A stretch of DNA of 64,000 nt from Lichtheimia corymbifera B2541 (Eukaryota; Mucoromycota; Mucoromycetes; Mucorales; Lichtheimiaceae), in NCBI GenBank assembly GCA_000697475.1, contig JNEU01001057.1:1-64000 (forward strand), in the 5' to 3' direction. The position numbers were made by a program, and so were the translations under genes. The stretch's first letter is position 1. Each line of letters starts with the position of its first letter. Below the pieces are notes generated by a model. That model had not been told where the DNA came from. It did not search any database and saw only the letters and a list, made by a program, of their open reading frames with translations. Below, one piece after another: positions 33,919-45,599 of this stretch.

Positions 33919-36394
33919 TGTGTTAGAAAAAGTGAAAGAGATGCGTAGAATGTTCAAGGTGGCAAGGGAAAAAGATTTATGGAGAAACGGGATTGTGCTT
34001 TTGTTCCTTTTAGGGATAATCTATCTCGGTTGCTGATATATACACAAGCAAACAAAACTATAATGGATAAAGGACCAGTGTAAGAGATGTATGTGCAAGG
34101 CTCTTTTTATTCCTTTTCTTGACTACCCCCATCACCCTTTTCACCTTGCATGATTGTTTGGGATTACTTTGTTGTGGTCTTCTTTATGCATATATCGGAA
34201 ACACAACCTTGTCGGCCAAAATTCACCCGCTTGATCGCTATCTCTCTAATGTATGATTGCACGAGGACAACTCCGGTGGCAGCAGAGGCTCCTTCAGGGA
34301 TAACAACACCATATTAGTATCATCCCTGATCAACCCCTCCCTAACAAAGGTTTGTTTGCTAATCAAAAACCTAAAACGTTTCTGATAAAAAACAACAAGG
34401 CTAATGTTTATCAACTATTTCCGCGCGTTCTCCTCTTGATGGAGATGCTACATCAACTTTTTTCCGCAGCACAACCATTGTTAGTGGTTTCCTTTCTTTG
34501 ATTCGCGTGGCAGCTTGTGTAATCTTTTCCTGCTGTAACCCGAGTAAATGTTTGGTGTGTCATATTTCAGCATGATTGCCACATGAAAGAGCTACACAGA
34601 TCATGAATACGCTGTTGAAATCAATCACACAGGGTGAAGAAGAGGAGTAATAGCCATGCGAGAAGATTATGAAAATTTGCAATAGCAACGTGATGGGACG
34701 TATATTTCTCAAGCTACCGCAGCAATGTGATTCTCAATTATCTGATTTCAGCAAATCTTGGTACACTTCCTTGAACACCGATCCACACAAACACGTTCAA
34801 ATGACACAACAGGCATACACACCCATATAATCTTGCTGATCATTGATACGTAATCCATGTCACGATAACGTAAGTACAAAGACATTCAAAGCATATGAGT
34901 CACAACCAGCATTGTGGGGATAGTGTAGGGGAAGGATGAGTAATATAACCCATGATGGCGGATGAGTAATCCACCGTAGCCGATATTGCTGCGGCAAATA
35001 TTGCGCCGAAATAACGGATATGTTACTTGGTGGCGCGCCGGCGTAAGCGGCGGCCCGTGTGCAAGCACACATATTTTCCCGCGGGGAAAACTTTGGATTC
35101 TACAAGAATTTCGGGTGCAGCAAGAAGCACGTGCAAGTTGTTGTGCAGATCTGGACTCGGCGCTATTTTAACCCGTTAACCAATGTGTGGACCAGATCAA
35201 CAACACGGCATTCTTTTGATATGTCAACATTGAAAGGAGAAAAGGCTGTACCACAGGTGATCAGCGAAGACCGGTGTTCCTTTATGGTTTAAGGGATCAA
35301 ACCTATGGATGAAGGCGTATGTCAATAGGAGAATGTTCTTTACAGCTGTCGTTTCGTTTTAGAATATGCAATGAAAGCGGTCGAAAAGACTCTTAAACAA
35401 CATCTAGATTGAAACAGTGGACCACATGTCTTTTGTCTGATCGGGAAAAAGGAAGCTCCAAGGTAATGTATGAGACAAAATAGCCATACCAAATATTGCC
35501 CAGACTCCCGTTCTTCATTTTACGAATTATGCTTAAACAAAGAACTACAAAGGGGAACGATGATCTCAAAGCAAAAAGTGCATAGTGCATCGGCTCAGGG
35601 GATTACATCTGTGTAACCATAACTACAAGCGCATTCGTGGATGATTCATGCAGCTTTTTTCTTGATCGCTTACAAATCCAAGCGCCATGTCACATGGCGT
35701 ATATATCGGTTATTCCTTGATTAACGTCATAGCAGCCGATGGATGATGGTATCCATGCCTTGAATTTAGCTTGGAGGTATTGAAAACACTTTGGTGGCAA
35801 GTTTATTAAGGGTGGTTATCAACAGCATCCGACTTTGCTATCTTCACCATCAAAACAGCATACGGGCTACATGTTCAAGTAATTAGATGGATCGTAAAAT
35901 AAAGAGATCAGATGACTTTTATGATCCAGAAGCATCATCATCACGAGGGTTGGTCTTAAAGCTCACTCTGCATCAAAACCAAAATCATCGATGTGGATAG
36001 AATCATATAGATGGATGATACCTTCCACTGCTGGTACGCAAGCGTTTAATGATATCATATCCATCATTCTCATCGTTCCTGCCACTTCTCAGCCATCTTC
36101 CAACACAGGAGCATCCCACATGGACCCCATAAAAGTAATACGCTCATGTTATGGCGGCTACCATATAGCAGTAATTATCATTAGAGTATGGGACATAGTA
36201 GAAGCGTTTATTGGATGCAGTGTTGAGGCTCCAAAGGTCTGCTGTAGTTCTTGACTTTCTTAGCTGTTGATTTTTTCCAGTCCCTTTTCCGGATGAAGCC
36301 AATCCATGGTTACGTTGTATCCAACTCCCATCAACCCATGTACCAAAATAATATTCAGATCCATATCCATGCGAATTCGTATGTATTCAAATAC
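33919..36394. other. Gene-poor region
   Basis: About 2.5 kb with only short frames on both strands, none with a recognisable domain. The part next to 33919 is the promoter of the Hal-type kinase. No RNA gene or transposon ORF was identified. Confidence 0.5.
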
Positions 36395-38090
36395 GTTGGT
36401 ACACGTAAATAAAGCTGCTCCTATATAATGACTATCTGCTGTTCACGTAAAAAAGGCTGCAAGGCAGGTTACTGCAAGAAGATAATGCTGTTTGCGACAA
36501 TGGAGAAAAGACCTTGCTAAGGGTACTGCTGTTGCGATTGGTTGTGGCAGAGGAGCGGTGCAATGAAAACGCGTGTGTTGTGGTAGGCTGTGTACACGCC
36601 ATAGAGTTGCCATTCAATCAAAGACAATCGGATCAAGACAGCTGCAGGATTGACATGATGCGTTGAAGCAGGACAATCGTTCGCAGGTGGTAGTTGTTCT
36701 TGAATGCATCAACGGTTGAGAATGGGAAGAAAGAGGAAGAACCTGGGAATGGGAAGAGGTGGAAATTAAATCTGTCAGGCAGTCAGACATATCACATATC
36801 ACTGATATCAATGCATGATATTGGGATTGCCTGTCTCGAACCTCTAACTTTCACACAATATGCTCTAGGACATGCTGAACAGCTTTGTATTAATAAAGAA
36901 CCCGTGCTTCATTTGAAAATTTCGAAAGGGAGAGCATAATGTGGGGTTTACTATGACGGCGGAAAATTGGGAAAGCGCCGGATTTATGAAAAAGTCATTT
37001 ACTATGTAGTTTCTTGGGATTCCCCATTTCGCACTTGAAACTTGGTCAGAAGGTACTCTCGCACATGCTGATCAACTCCATTCATTTAAAAACCGCATGG
37101 TTCATTATGAACATTTTGAATGCCGGCCAGCCCAAATGTAAGAGAAAAGTAGGGTAGACGCTCCTGCTCGCCGAGGTTGCCCACCTCGAACCTGAAACTT
37201 TCACACAACATCCTTTCGACCACGCCGAGCAATTTCGTTCTCATAAAGTCCCCAGAGTTAATTATGAAAACATTGAATGTAGGAGAGACGACGAAGGGAT
37301 GGTAACATAAATAGGATGTACGGCCGTACGCGCCGATATTGCTGGTGGGGACGTCGAAACTTGGTCAGGAGGTGCTCTGGGTCATGCTGATCAACATCGT
37401 TCTCATAAAGCCTCTATACATCATTATGGATATTTGGAGAAACAGGCGCCTTCATTTTTTGCCTATGTTATAAGCGTGATGCTATAGGAAAGGTGGCGTT
37501 TATTCATTGTCAAGTAGCTTGACTTTGATAGAGCGGAATATGCAGACGGACTTCTTTGTGCAACACAGCTCATTTGCATGATACTTCACAATGAACAATG
37601 ATCACTTGTCATATAGCATCACGCTTATAGCATATGTAAAGCATAAAGATGCCTGTATCTCTAAACTTTACAATGAAACGTGGCGTCTTCAATCGAACAA
37701 TATTGGTCGTCGGGGCCAAGCGCACCTCGGGTGCAAGTTTCACGATCGTCGTGGCCAATCTCGGATTCACCCAATGTCACCACCAGCCTCGTCGAAAAAA
37801 AAATCAAGAGGTCCACCGCCGATTCGCTTTGGCTGGTGGTGACATTGCGAAATCTAGGATCGGCCACCTCGACCGTGAAACTTCTACACAAGATACTTTC
37901 GTCCCTGCCGAGCAACTTTGTTCTATGAATGGCCTCACGCTTGATTGTAAAATTTTGATATACAAGTGCCTTTATGTTTTAAGATGATCGTATATGAAAA
38001 GTGATCTTTGGTCATTGCCAATCTACTAACGTATAATAAAGTAAAAGATGCAGAAGGATGTCTTTGTGTAACGCAGCCAGGAGGACGCGA
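36395..38090. repeat. Second copy of the left-hand repeat block
   Basis: Aligns with about 325-2780 in the same orientation. Shared landmarks are cacgtaaataaagctgct (start), caatcggatcaaga, tgaaaatttcgaaagggaga, aatgccggccagcccaaatg and tacgcgccgatattgctggt. The offset is about 36008 before the 193-bp repeat and about 35812 after it, so this copy has one 193-bp unit where the left block has two. It also has one foldback where the left block has two complete ones. The two blocks flank about 33 kb of genes. Confidence 0.85.
37590..38010. repeat. Foldback element, copy 3 (chimeric arms, inverted loop)
   Basis: The left arm runs from about 37590 to 37798 and the right arm from 37831 to about 38010. 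The inner left arm (tcgtcgtggccaatc, attcacccaatg) matches copy 1, while the inner right arm (cattgcgaaatctaggatcgg) matches copy 2, so its own arms pair less well. The loop tcgtcga, A run, tcaagaggtcc is the reverse complement of the copy 1 loop type. No ORF of note. Confidence 0.85.
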
Positions 38091-38936
38091 CTCGTGATCC
38101 TATTGGTGAAGAATGCATGACGGCTGGAAGTCGACGTATCATCCCATGGCAGGGAACATCTACTACTCACACATATTGTTTGTGATAGACGATGGCCGGC
38201 ATTGTTGTTTGAAGATTATCAGCTCATCAGTCTAATTGCTACCAAACTCAGTATCCTTTTCTTGGTGATCACAGAGACGACCATTCTTATTCACACTGAT
38301 CTCTTTCATCTTCCATGATATCACAAATTAAGATTGCTGGCACCTTCAAACTTCATGGTGATTTGAGTATCATGGCGGATGCTTATTTTGTGGGCGATCC
38401 ATGTTACTATATGGGATATATTTGGTTCTTTATTTTATAGGTAAAGCCTGGTCATCTTGTTTGATGATGCGCATACTCACAATCCTTTCGATGCAGTTAC
38501 TTCTCGAGATGCATATTCAAAGTGGGTTTGGGGCATCCTCAACAGACTACATGAGGTGCTATAAAGGATTCCCTCAACATACCAACACCGGATAGCAAGC
38601 ACCTTATCAAAGCAAACAGCGAACGACATCACATTTACAATACAGGCTTTGTGACTAATATACAGTATAGCTCCCAGATGTCTACAATGATATGCCAAAT
38701 ACAATATAATATATTTCATGTTTTGGTATAATGGACTTGATGGTCAGTGGGAAGTGGTGGTTGCGGTGGGTGGGTGAACCAGGCATTGGTTGCTGGCTTG
38801 CAATCACCTATGAAAACAGTGGTATAGATTAATGTTGGTTAGTAGTCCACAGTCACCGCCTTGCTCTTTCTCAGCTTCCTTTCCTTTCAGTTGTATATAT
38901 CCACATATCCCTGACACACGACAACACACCTTCGCC
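38091..38936. other. Promoter-side spacer of Edc3
   Basis: About 850 bp between the repeat block and the Edc3 start. Short frames only. A CT-rich stretch (about 38865-38895) precedes the start codon. Confidence 0.4.
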
Positions 38937-41477
38937 ATGGCAGATTATGTTGGGATTAGTCTCCAAGTGACACTCGTGGGAGGAGTCGTCATCACAGGCG
39001 TTGTAGGCGACTTGGACGCAAACACTAGAAATATGACATTGAAATCAGGTATGGAGTGAAGCTGAACGCGTGGCTAATCGATGCAAGACATCTATATACT
39101 CATGCATACTTTTAGTGGCTATTTGTCCACCCGGAGGTCCTGTTCAATTCCAGGATATGCTTATCGTAAGCGGTTCACAGATACAAGACTTGAAAATTGT
39201 CCCAACATCCACGCCACAACAACAACAACAGCAACAACCTACTGCTCCTGCTGCTGCTTCATATCCGCATCCACATCCTCATCCTCCTCCAACAGCAAAC
39301 ACACCACCAAACAAAGTCCAAGATACTCCAATGACATCCATGGGTACCGATGCTACACCAAAACCAATGTCATCCACGTCACAGACATCTTCAAAACCAG
39401 CCATGTCCATTGTCGATCCAGCTATCGTCCATGTAAGCATAATCCACGACTGGGCTATTTGATATTGTTACTAATGCCTTTGTTAGATTGGATCCGTATC
39501 TCCTGAACAAGTCAAGAACAAGTAAGTTAATCATAATTGGTAATGGTGGATTGGAAGGATGTTGTACCTGACATTGGGTTTACTAGATTTACGCCCACAG
39601 CCCCTGCAGCAGCGGTTATAGCCACACCTTCACCGCCAACATCAGCAGCAGTGACCAATAAGCCGAATGAAGTAACACCTTCACCCCATCAAACTCAATC
39701 AACTACTGCATCTACTACACCATCCAAGCAGAAAGGTCTATTATTTGGCGCCAATAGACAATCCAACAAGCCGCGTAAGCTTATTGTGGAACCCGAGATC
39801 TTCGATTATCGAGATTTTTCGCGTGGCAAAAAGGGAAAACGTGCTGCTGCTCCTGCTGCCATTGCTGGTACCAAAGCGGATACCGAGTCGTCTTCTCCAG
39901 AAACAGCTACCAAGCAATCATCTACCACTTCTTCCAAACCTGCTGCATCTACCACTACGACAAGTACCAGCCCCAAGCAAAAGAACGAGGTAAACATGAA
40001 TAAGCATTTGAGGATGTCATAACGGTATACTTAACGGGTTTAAATAGAATGGTGTATTGAATGTAGAAGCAACAGCATCACTGAATTCTTTGCTGAATAC
40101 TACCTCTTCGTCGGCATCATCCTCGCCAAGAAAACTGAGCCAGGCCGATGTCAGCATTCCAGCCAGTCTCATACCCCCTAAAGCACGTGCTATGGCTAAT
40201 GGGAACAGCTCGACATCCACAACAAAGAAAGCAACAGCCACTACCACTTCACCGACATCGCCGTCATCTCAATCGCTTAAACCCGTTCAAATTCTCAAAC
40301 CGAACAAACAGACACAGCAAAAGCAGTCTTCATCAAAGCAGCCATCAAAAAAGGTGGAGCAACAACAAAAGCCAAAGTCGGCAGAATCATCGCCTAAGCA
40401 ACCCGATGATGTGGTCGCGAATGAACAAGGGGGTCTCGTGATCAAAACGGCTGCTCATGGTATTCAATGCCCAATTGTGACTCCAGAACAAATGCGTCAA
40501 GTCGAGGAGATTTGTCGTAAGTATACAACATCAAAGTATGAAAATGGGATTTATATACTAATCGTAATTGTAGAGAATGAGACGGGACCCAACGAAGAAA
40601 TGATGGTAGAAAATGCAGGTCATGGTGCAAGTATGATGGCACTCAAGGCATTGGGTAAGTAAAGGAGCAATATGGAATGATGGTTATACATATGCTAATC
40701 GATCTATATAGGTGGTGGACGTCGTATTCAACCCGATAACCACAATGCTGCACCTGTGGCTGTGATCTTTGCAGGCAACAACAAAGTTGGAAGCTATAGC
40801 TTGTCGGCTGCTCGCCATCTTGCCAATCGTGGATGTCATGTTTATATTGTCATGACTTATCGGAAGGATCGTGAATTGGAACCAGTGGTAGCTACGCAGA
40901 AAAAGTGTGCCGAGTTTGCAGGTGTCCAAGTGGTGGATGATGTTGATAGTAAGTGATGAAACCAAGTGCAAGGATGTCGACAAAGGTGATGACTGATTTT
41001 CTTTACTCTTAGGTCTTCCCGAACAACAAACAACCCCTGTGGATCTTATTATCGATGCGATGATGGGTTCGGAGCTGTCACTTTCAATGCTGCGTAACGA
41101 CTATGAAACTCGTGAAATCTTGTGGAAGGCTATGGACTGGGCGAATGCTAACAAGGCTCCAGTGTTGAGTTTGGATTTCCCTAGTGGTATCAATGCATTG
41201 GATGGTAGGTGCAAAAGAAGCTGGTAATTGCGAAATGTAGTTGCTGACATGATATCTCCATCAAGGCCACCCATTCCACGTGATGCATCATATTCAACCC
41301 AAGTGGACTTTGTGTTTTGGTGCTCCCAAGCAAGGATGTACGTCTCGAGCAATCACCGGGGAGTTGTTCTTGGCAGATATGGGTATTCCTAGTGCTAGCT
41401 GGCGGAAAGCGGGTATCAATCGATGCAAGATTCCTTGGGGTGCAGATTTCATTCTTGCTTTGGAATATGGATCGTAG
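38937..41477 (+). CDS. EDC3: Enhancer of mRNA decapping 3 (Edc3)
   Basis: About nine exons encode roughly 690 residues. The N-terminal divergent LSm domain (YVGISLQVTLVGGVVITGVV, later CPPGGPVQFQDMLIVSGSQI) binds Dcp2 and Pby1-like partners. A long Ser/Thr/Pro/Gln-rich linker contains the FDF-type motif IFDYRDFSRGKKGKR, which binds Dhh1/DDX6. The C-terminal YjeF_N Rossmann domain reads CPIVTPEQMRQVEEIC, AVIFAGNNKVGSYSLSAARH and LIIDAMMGSELS, and mediates dimerisation. Domain order and the ends match Edc3. It activates decapping and scaffolds P-bodies in the cytoplasm. The gene converges on UPRT, 121 bp between stop codons. Confidence 0.92.
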
Positions 41478-41598
41478 AAAAGACCATTTACGAAGAAAAA
41501 GTTACAATATAATACAGCCCAACGCGGCTTCAATCTTCGCTCTTTTTGAGCGTAGCACGCTTATTTACTTTGTTCATGATCACAAACATTCGCTTTAT

Positions 41599-42686
41599 TT
41601 AATCCGTTCCAAAATATCTAAGTAGTTCATGCATATTTGTGTGAGATCATTTACCACGCGTATTTGGTTTAGCTCCTTTTTTCGTCTCTCTCACCTGCAA
41701 CCAAAATCACCCACGCCTGGTACAATATACTTGTTCTTGTCGAGTGTATCATCAATCTCAGCACACACAATTTTGATCTTGGGATATCGCTTGACAAAAG
41801 CATTCATGCCTTCGGGGGATGCAATCAAATTCAGAAATGTAATCCGATCCTCTTGGACGTTATTTTCTAGGAGAACCTGCACAGCTTGCATTGCGGAGCC
41901 TCCCGTTGCTATAGAATGAATACCACTCAAAATTAGTCCCACGGTTGTAACCAAATTCAGCACGCATGATGTTACCAAGCATGGGATCCAACAGCAATAC
42001 ATATCTGGATTCAATATCCTTAGGCAGCTTAGCATAGAACAACTAGAATAAACGTGATGCTGTGTCAGTAATTTAAAGTTTGGGAAGAGTGGGAGCGGGG
42101 ATTGGTGTGTGTGTGTATGTGGCAGTACGAAAATCATGCATCATGGTCTCACCTTTGGTTTGTGCGTCTCCTCATCTCTTTGGATCAATATCTTGCCAAT
42201 ACGCACGCTCCTAGCAACACAATAATGATAAAGTGAGTGCGTGTCTATGCCATATCCCACTCTTTTGTGTACTTTTGATCGTGGATTGCACTCACCGGCA
42301 GCAATCACGGAGGCCTTGCTCCATACTTTCTCCTGCACGCATAATGGACACGCCACAGATACGACCTTCAAAATCAATCCCTTGGTAGTCTGTCCCAGTA
42401 GGCGTCTGAACGACCTTGTCAATCACTGGTAGGTGGTTTAGACCTATCATGGATATAATGATACATTATCATATGTACGCGTGTGTGTCAGCAACAGCTA
42501 ATCTTGCATTGAGGTAGGTTGAGATCACGACGTACCTTCTTCCACCAGCAATCGTATAATGCGATCGGCATAGAAAATGAAATCAGCACGCGGAGTATCC
42601 TTGCAACGGATAATAGTCATCAGGCCTTTAAGCTGGGGAGTGGCAGGTAGCAGTTTGACTTGGGTTGGCAAGGCGTCGGTTGTCAT
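41599..42686 (-). CDS. Uracil phosphoribosyltransferase
   Basis: Several short exons encode about 225 residues. N-terminus: MTTDALPTQVKLLPATPQLK. Family landmarks are FIFYADRIIRLLVEEGLNHL, CGVSIMRAGESMEQGLRDCC and LLLDPMLATGGSAMQA, the PRPP-binding loop. The last one forms only when a gtaaca..ctatag intron is removed. The usual C-terminus GVGDFGCRYFGTD needs a further intron and a 19-nt last exon (41599-41617) encoding the end of Arg plus YFGTD and stop. The enzyme joins uracil and PRPP to make UMP (pyrimidine salvage, cytosol). Without that exon the frame would stop at a TGA just after FGCR and lose the conserved tail. Confidence 0.92.
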
Positions 42687-43497
42687 GGTAGTAGTAACGT
42701 AAGAAAGAAGAGGTCGTGTTCATGCAATAGCTGCATATGCCCGATTTATATCGTTTATCACTCTCATCATCCCTGCTGTTTATCAGTGAACACAACATGG
42801 GATGTATACGTACACACGCCACACTTGACTTGCCAAAGTAACTGCTACATGCACACGCTTACATCCTTATATCGTTACCACCATATCATTTGTACTTCTT
42901 CCACACTCCTTTTAGCTTCTGGAGATTGATCTCAGCCGGGTCTTTCAGGCACAGATCTTGCTAGTGCAACGTGATAATAAATGGACGAGCGCATTCATGC
43001 ACATGTCGGTCTGCAATGCCATGTAAACACGGTATATACCTAATCCCATTATAGGAGAGAGTGATAGGATTATACATTTGTGCGATAGTAGATAGCATAA
43101 CCGCGGGATAGCAATTCAATTCTCACGATCCAATGATGCATCACCAGATAAGCAAAAGTCATTGTCATGGAGTGAATATGTGCCTTTTTTGGGTCTCTTT
43201 GTTGAGAACTCTTTCTTTCATTCATACAACCATCCCACCACACACACACACAATCAAATATGGACCAGATGAGTTGGCTTTCATTGTTCAAGATTTATTA
43301 TGGTAGTCATTATAGGGACCTTATATACGGAATCACTCCCCCACCTCCTTTCATTTCATAGATCAATGCATGTATCGAATAAATCCGATGCCATCCCTTT
43401 ATTCCAAAAAATCCTTCAATAACTATATCGATCGTACATATGTATCCAAGGCAACGTCACTGGAATGATCCACCTCCTATTGTCTGCGCCATGATCC
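42687..43497. other. UPRT promoter and spacer
   Basis: About 800 bp. Contains the UPRT promoter and a short CA run near 43240. No coding frame supported. Confidence 0.4.
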
Positions 43498-44283
43498 TCA
43501 ATATACACCATCCTTATCTATAACGCTGATGCCAAACAATCCAAGGGGCCATGGAGTCACCTTCCTTGACATCTTGAGAATGTTCGTGGTTGACAAGCGG
43601 ATCCTTCCAACTGCTATCCTCTGTGGTACGCTTTTCGGTTGTACGCTGTAGCCAGTATTTTCCAACGTCCAACATAACCGATGCCGTCGTCCCCGAGTTA
43701 GAGATGAGTCAAGCGATCGTTTTCTGTCGGCAGATGGAAGCTCAAATGTCGTTTGTTGTTTAGCATCGACAGGTGTTGCTGGAGCAATTGAAGCCAAGCC
43801 TGGATCGTTCTGTAGACCTTGTAGCATTCATAGAGCAAGATACTGTTGATATAATAAAGCTGCTGGCAATCCCATGCTGACAATGTTCAAGTTGAGTTGA
43901 TGATAGGCGGCCGACAATGAGAACGAGGAAGAGGTAGTATGAGCTGACTGAATTGTCGCCGCTAGTGAATAAAGCCCGGCGATCCAACCACAAGCTGTCG
44001 GCTTTCATATACGAAACTTGCCATTTAATTGCTGCTACCAGCAAGAGATGATAAACCTGTTCCTCCTTGCTCTTGAAATATTATGTGTATTACAACGGTC
44101 AACAATGTACTGTATCATTAATTGAATTGATTCTGATTCAACTTGGCTTGACAAGTAGTCAAGGATCATGTGTACGAAACAACAAGTTCGGTAGTACATG
44201 GCGTTGCTCCCGAGTGCACGTTCCTCCGCTTCGGCATTATAGTCTCGTATTACTTTAGGAGGTGTCAACTGCATGATTGCCAT
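43498..44283 (-). pseudogene. Possible degenerate gene, family unknown
   Basis: Protein-like stretches occur in successive frames on the minus strand. From 44283 the frame begins MAIMQLTPPKVIRDYNAEAE and contains MILDYLSSQVESESIQLMIQ. A second frame has VYHLLLVAAIKWQVSYMKAD. A third reads SAAYHQLNLNIVSMGLPAAL then LYQQYLAL, meets a TGA, and continues MLQGLQNDPGLASIAPATPV. I could not link them with plausible introns, so frameshifts and a stop may have broken an old gene, or an intron-rich gene is unresolved. No domain recognised. Confidence 0.3.
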
Positions 44284-44339
44284 GTCAACACATTTCTATT
44301 TTCCTTCCTACTTGCCCACCTGTTCAAAAAAAAAATACG

Positions 44340-44520
44340 ACGTCTTTAGGCAGAGATTAGCCTGTATAACGCGCTGACGCGTTACACGCTGAGTATAAAA
44401 GGAAATTGGGCGAAAAAACGCGTAAAAAAGCCATGTAAAAAAATCACGCTGGGTCTCAAAAAATTGCGCGTTTCAACACCCGCCTCAACGGGTATATAAG
44501 AAACGCCTTTTTTCTCCTTT
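44340..44520 (+). promoter_or_regulatory. Promoter with clustered ACGCGT-type (MCB/E2F-like) boxes
   Basis: Within about 180 bp lie aacgcgctgacgcgttac, gggcgaaaaaacgcg, acgcgtaaaa and ttgcgcgtttc, all resembling MluI cell-cycle boxes bound by MBF in yeast. Two TATA-like motifs follow (tataaaagg near 44393 and gggtatataag near 44490), then a pyrimidine tract at about 44530-44545. The layout suggests a G1/S-type promoter reading to the right. Confidence 0.5.
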
Positions 44521-45240
44521 GCGCAGTAAGCTTCTTTCTCTCTTTTCGGGAAGGGGATTGAGGCCAACGAAATGATAAGGGTTTTTTCCCACTGGATCTT
44601 ATGCGGAAGTGAAGGTGGTTTTCCCATAAGGAGGGTTAAGGCATCAGGCTGTTGGAGTGTTGCGTTATACCAACAGTTCTGCTTACCGCCCCTCCAAAAA
44701 TATTCAAAAGCAAATGATAATACACTTTATAATACACATAACGTCCCCTTGGATGCTAAACCAAATTCTTGCACCTTGGACTTTATTACTAAGACTTGCT
44801 GTATCGTTATGGCATGTCTGCTGGTCAATTAGCTATGTACCTGGCTGTCTGGAACGCGTTAAAAGCTCACGTATGCTTCTTTTGAAGGCCATTTTTACCT
44901 TTACTTTTGACGCAATGAGCAAACGATCTCGCCCAATCTGACCGCTCCTTAGCAGGATTCGAGATCGATCTGAAGGACAAGGGCTACTACTGTATACAGT
45001 CAAGATTGCAAGGACCACATGGGCTTCAGGAACTGATCAGTGCACTCTTACCTTCACGCTCAACGACCCTTTGCAAATCCAAGTAACACGTGGTTGTCAT
45101 GAAGACAATGGTGAATCAAGAGCACCGTTCTCTAATATGTTTGGATACTTGTTCACCTACCAGAGACTTGTGGAGAAGCTTGGTGATGACTACTAACAAC
45201 CAGTAACACCAAAAGATGATGATGGCAGCAAGCGATCAAG
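44521..45240 (+). other. Unresolved transcribed-looking region downstream of the MCB-type promoter
   Basis: Protein-like frames are present but are not linked with confidence. One ends at 45195 with TVKIARTTWASGTDQCTLTF, TLNDPLQIQVTRGCHEDNGE and FSNMFGYLFTYQRLVEKLGD. Another frame just upstream reads GFEIDLKDKGYYC, one base out of register with the first. MSAGQLAMYLAVWNALKAH lies upstream in the same register as that second frame, separated from it by stops. Either a gene with an unseen splice pattern or one with a one-base frameshift. Aataaacc follows near 45330. No family recognised. Confidence 0.35.
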
Positions 45241-45599
45241 GGATGATTTGGAATGTAACATAATAGTAGTGGATGGTGGGAAACATTTGTTAGTGCATCC
45301 TTCATCGATTAGCTGTTTTGGATAAGAATAAACCAATAAACCTTCTCTTTCTACAATAACAACATGTTTGGACCACTTTATGTTGGGTTACGCAGCGAAC
45401 AGTAATTAAGCGCATATGATCCTCGTTAATAGCTGGTGTTACCATCGGCCATAATGCACGGCAACATTCAAAGAAAACACCGATAATGTCCCTCTTGTCC
45501 CGAGGATATCCTAGAAGAGAAAATCTCCATATAGGAAGTCTATTTAAGCACGAGGATTTACCATCACGTTGCCTTTATTCAACTTCCTCTCCTTTCAAA
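45241..45599. promoter_or_regulatory. Upstream region of the pectin methylesterase gene
   Basis: About 360 bp. A TATA-like tatttaagc lies about 60 bp before the start codon at 45600. Nothing else recognised. Confidence 0.4.

Noticed and set aside
34986..35292. Overlapping frames of 61 and 77 codons in the gene-poor region
   Set aside because: Low-complexity and without homology; no promoter or splice context.
35991..36254. 87-codon plus-strand frame
   Set aside because: Partly hydrophobic but not like any known protein; sits just before the repeat block.
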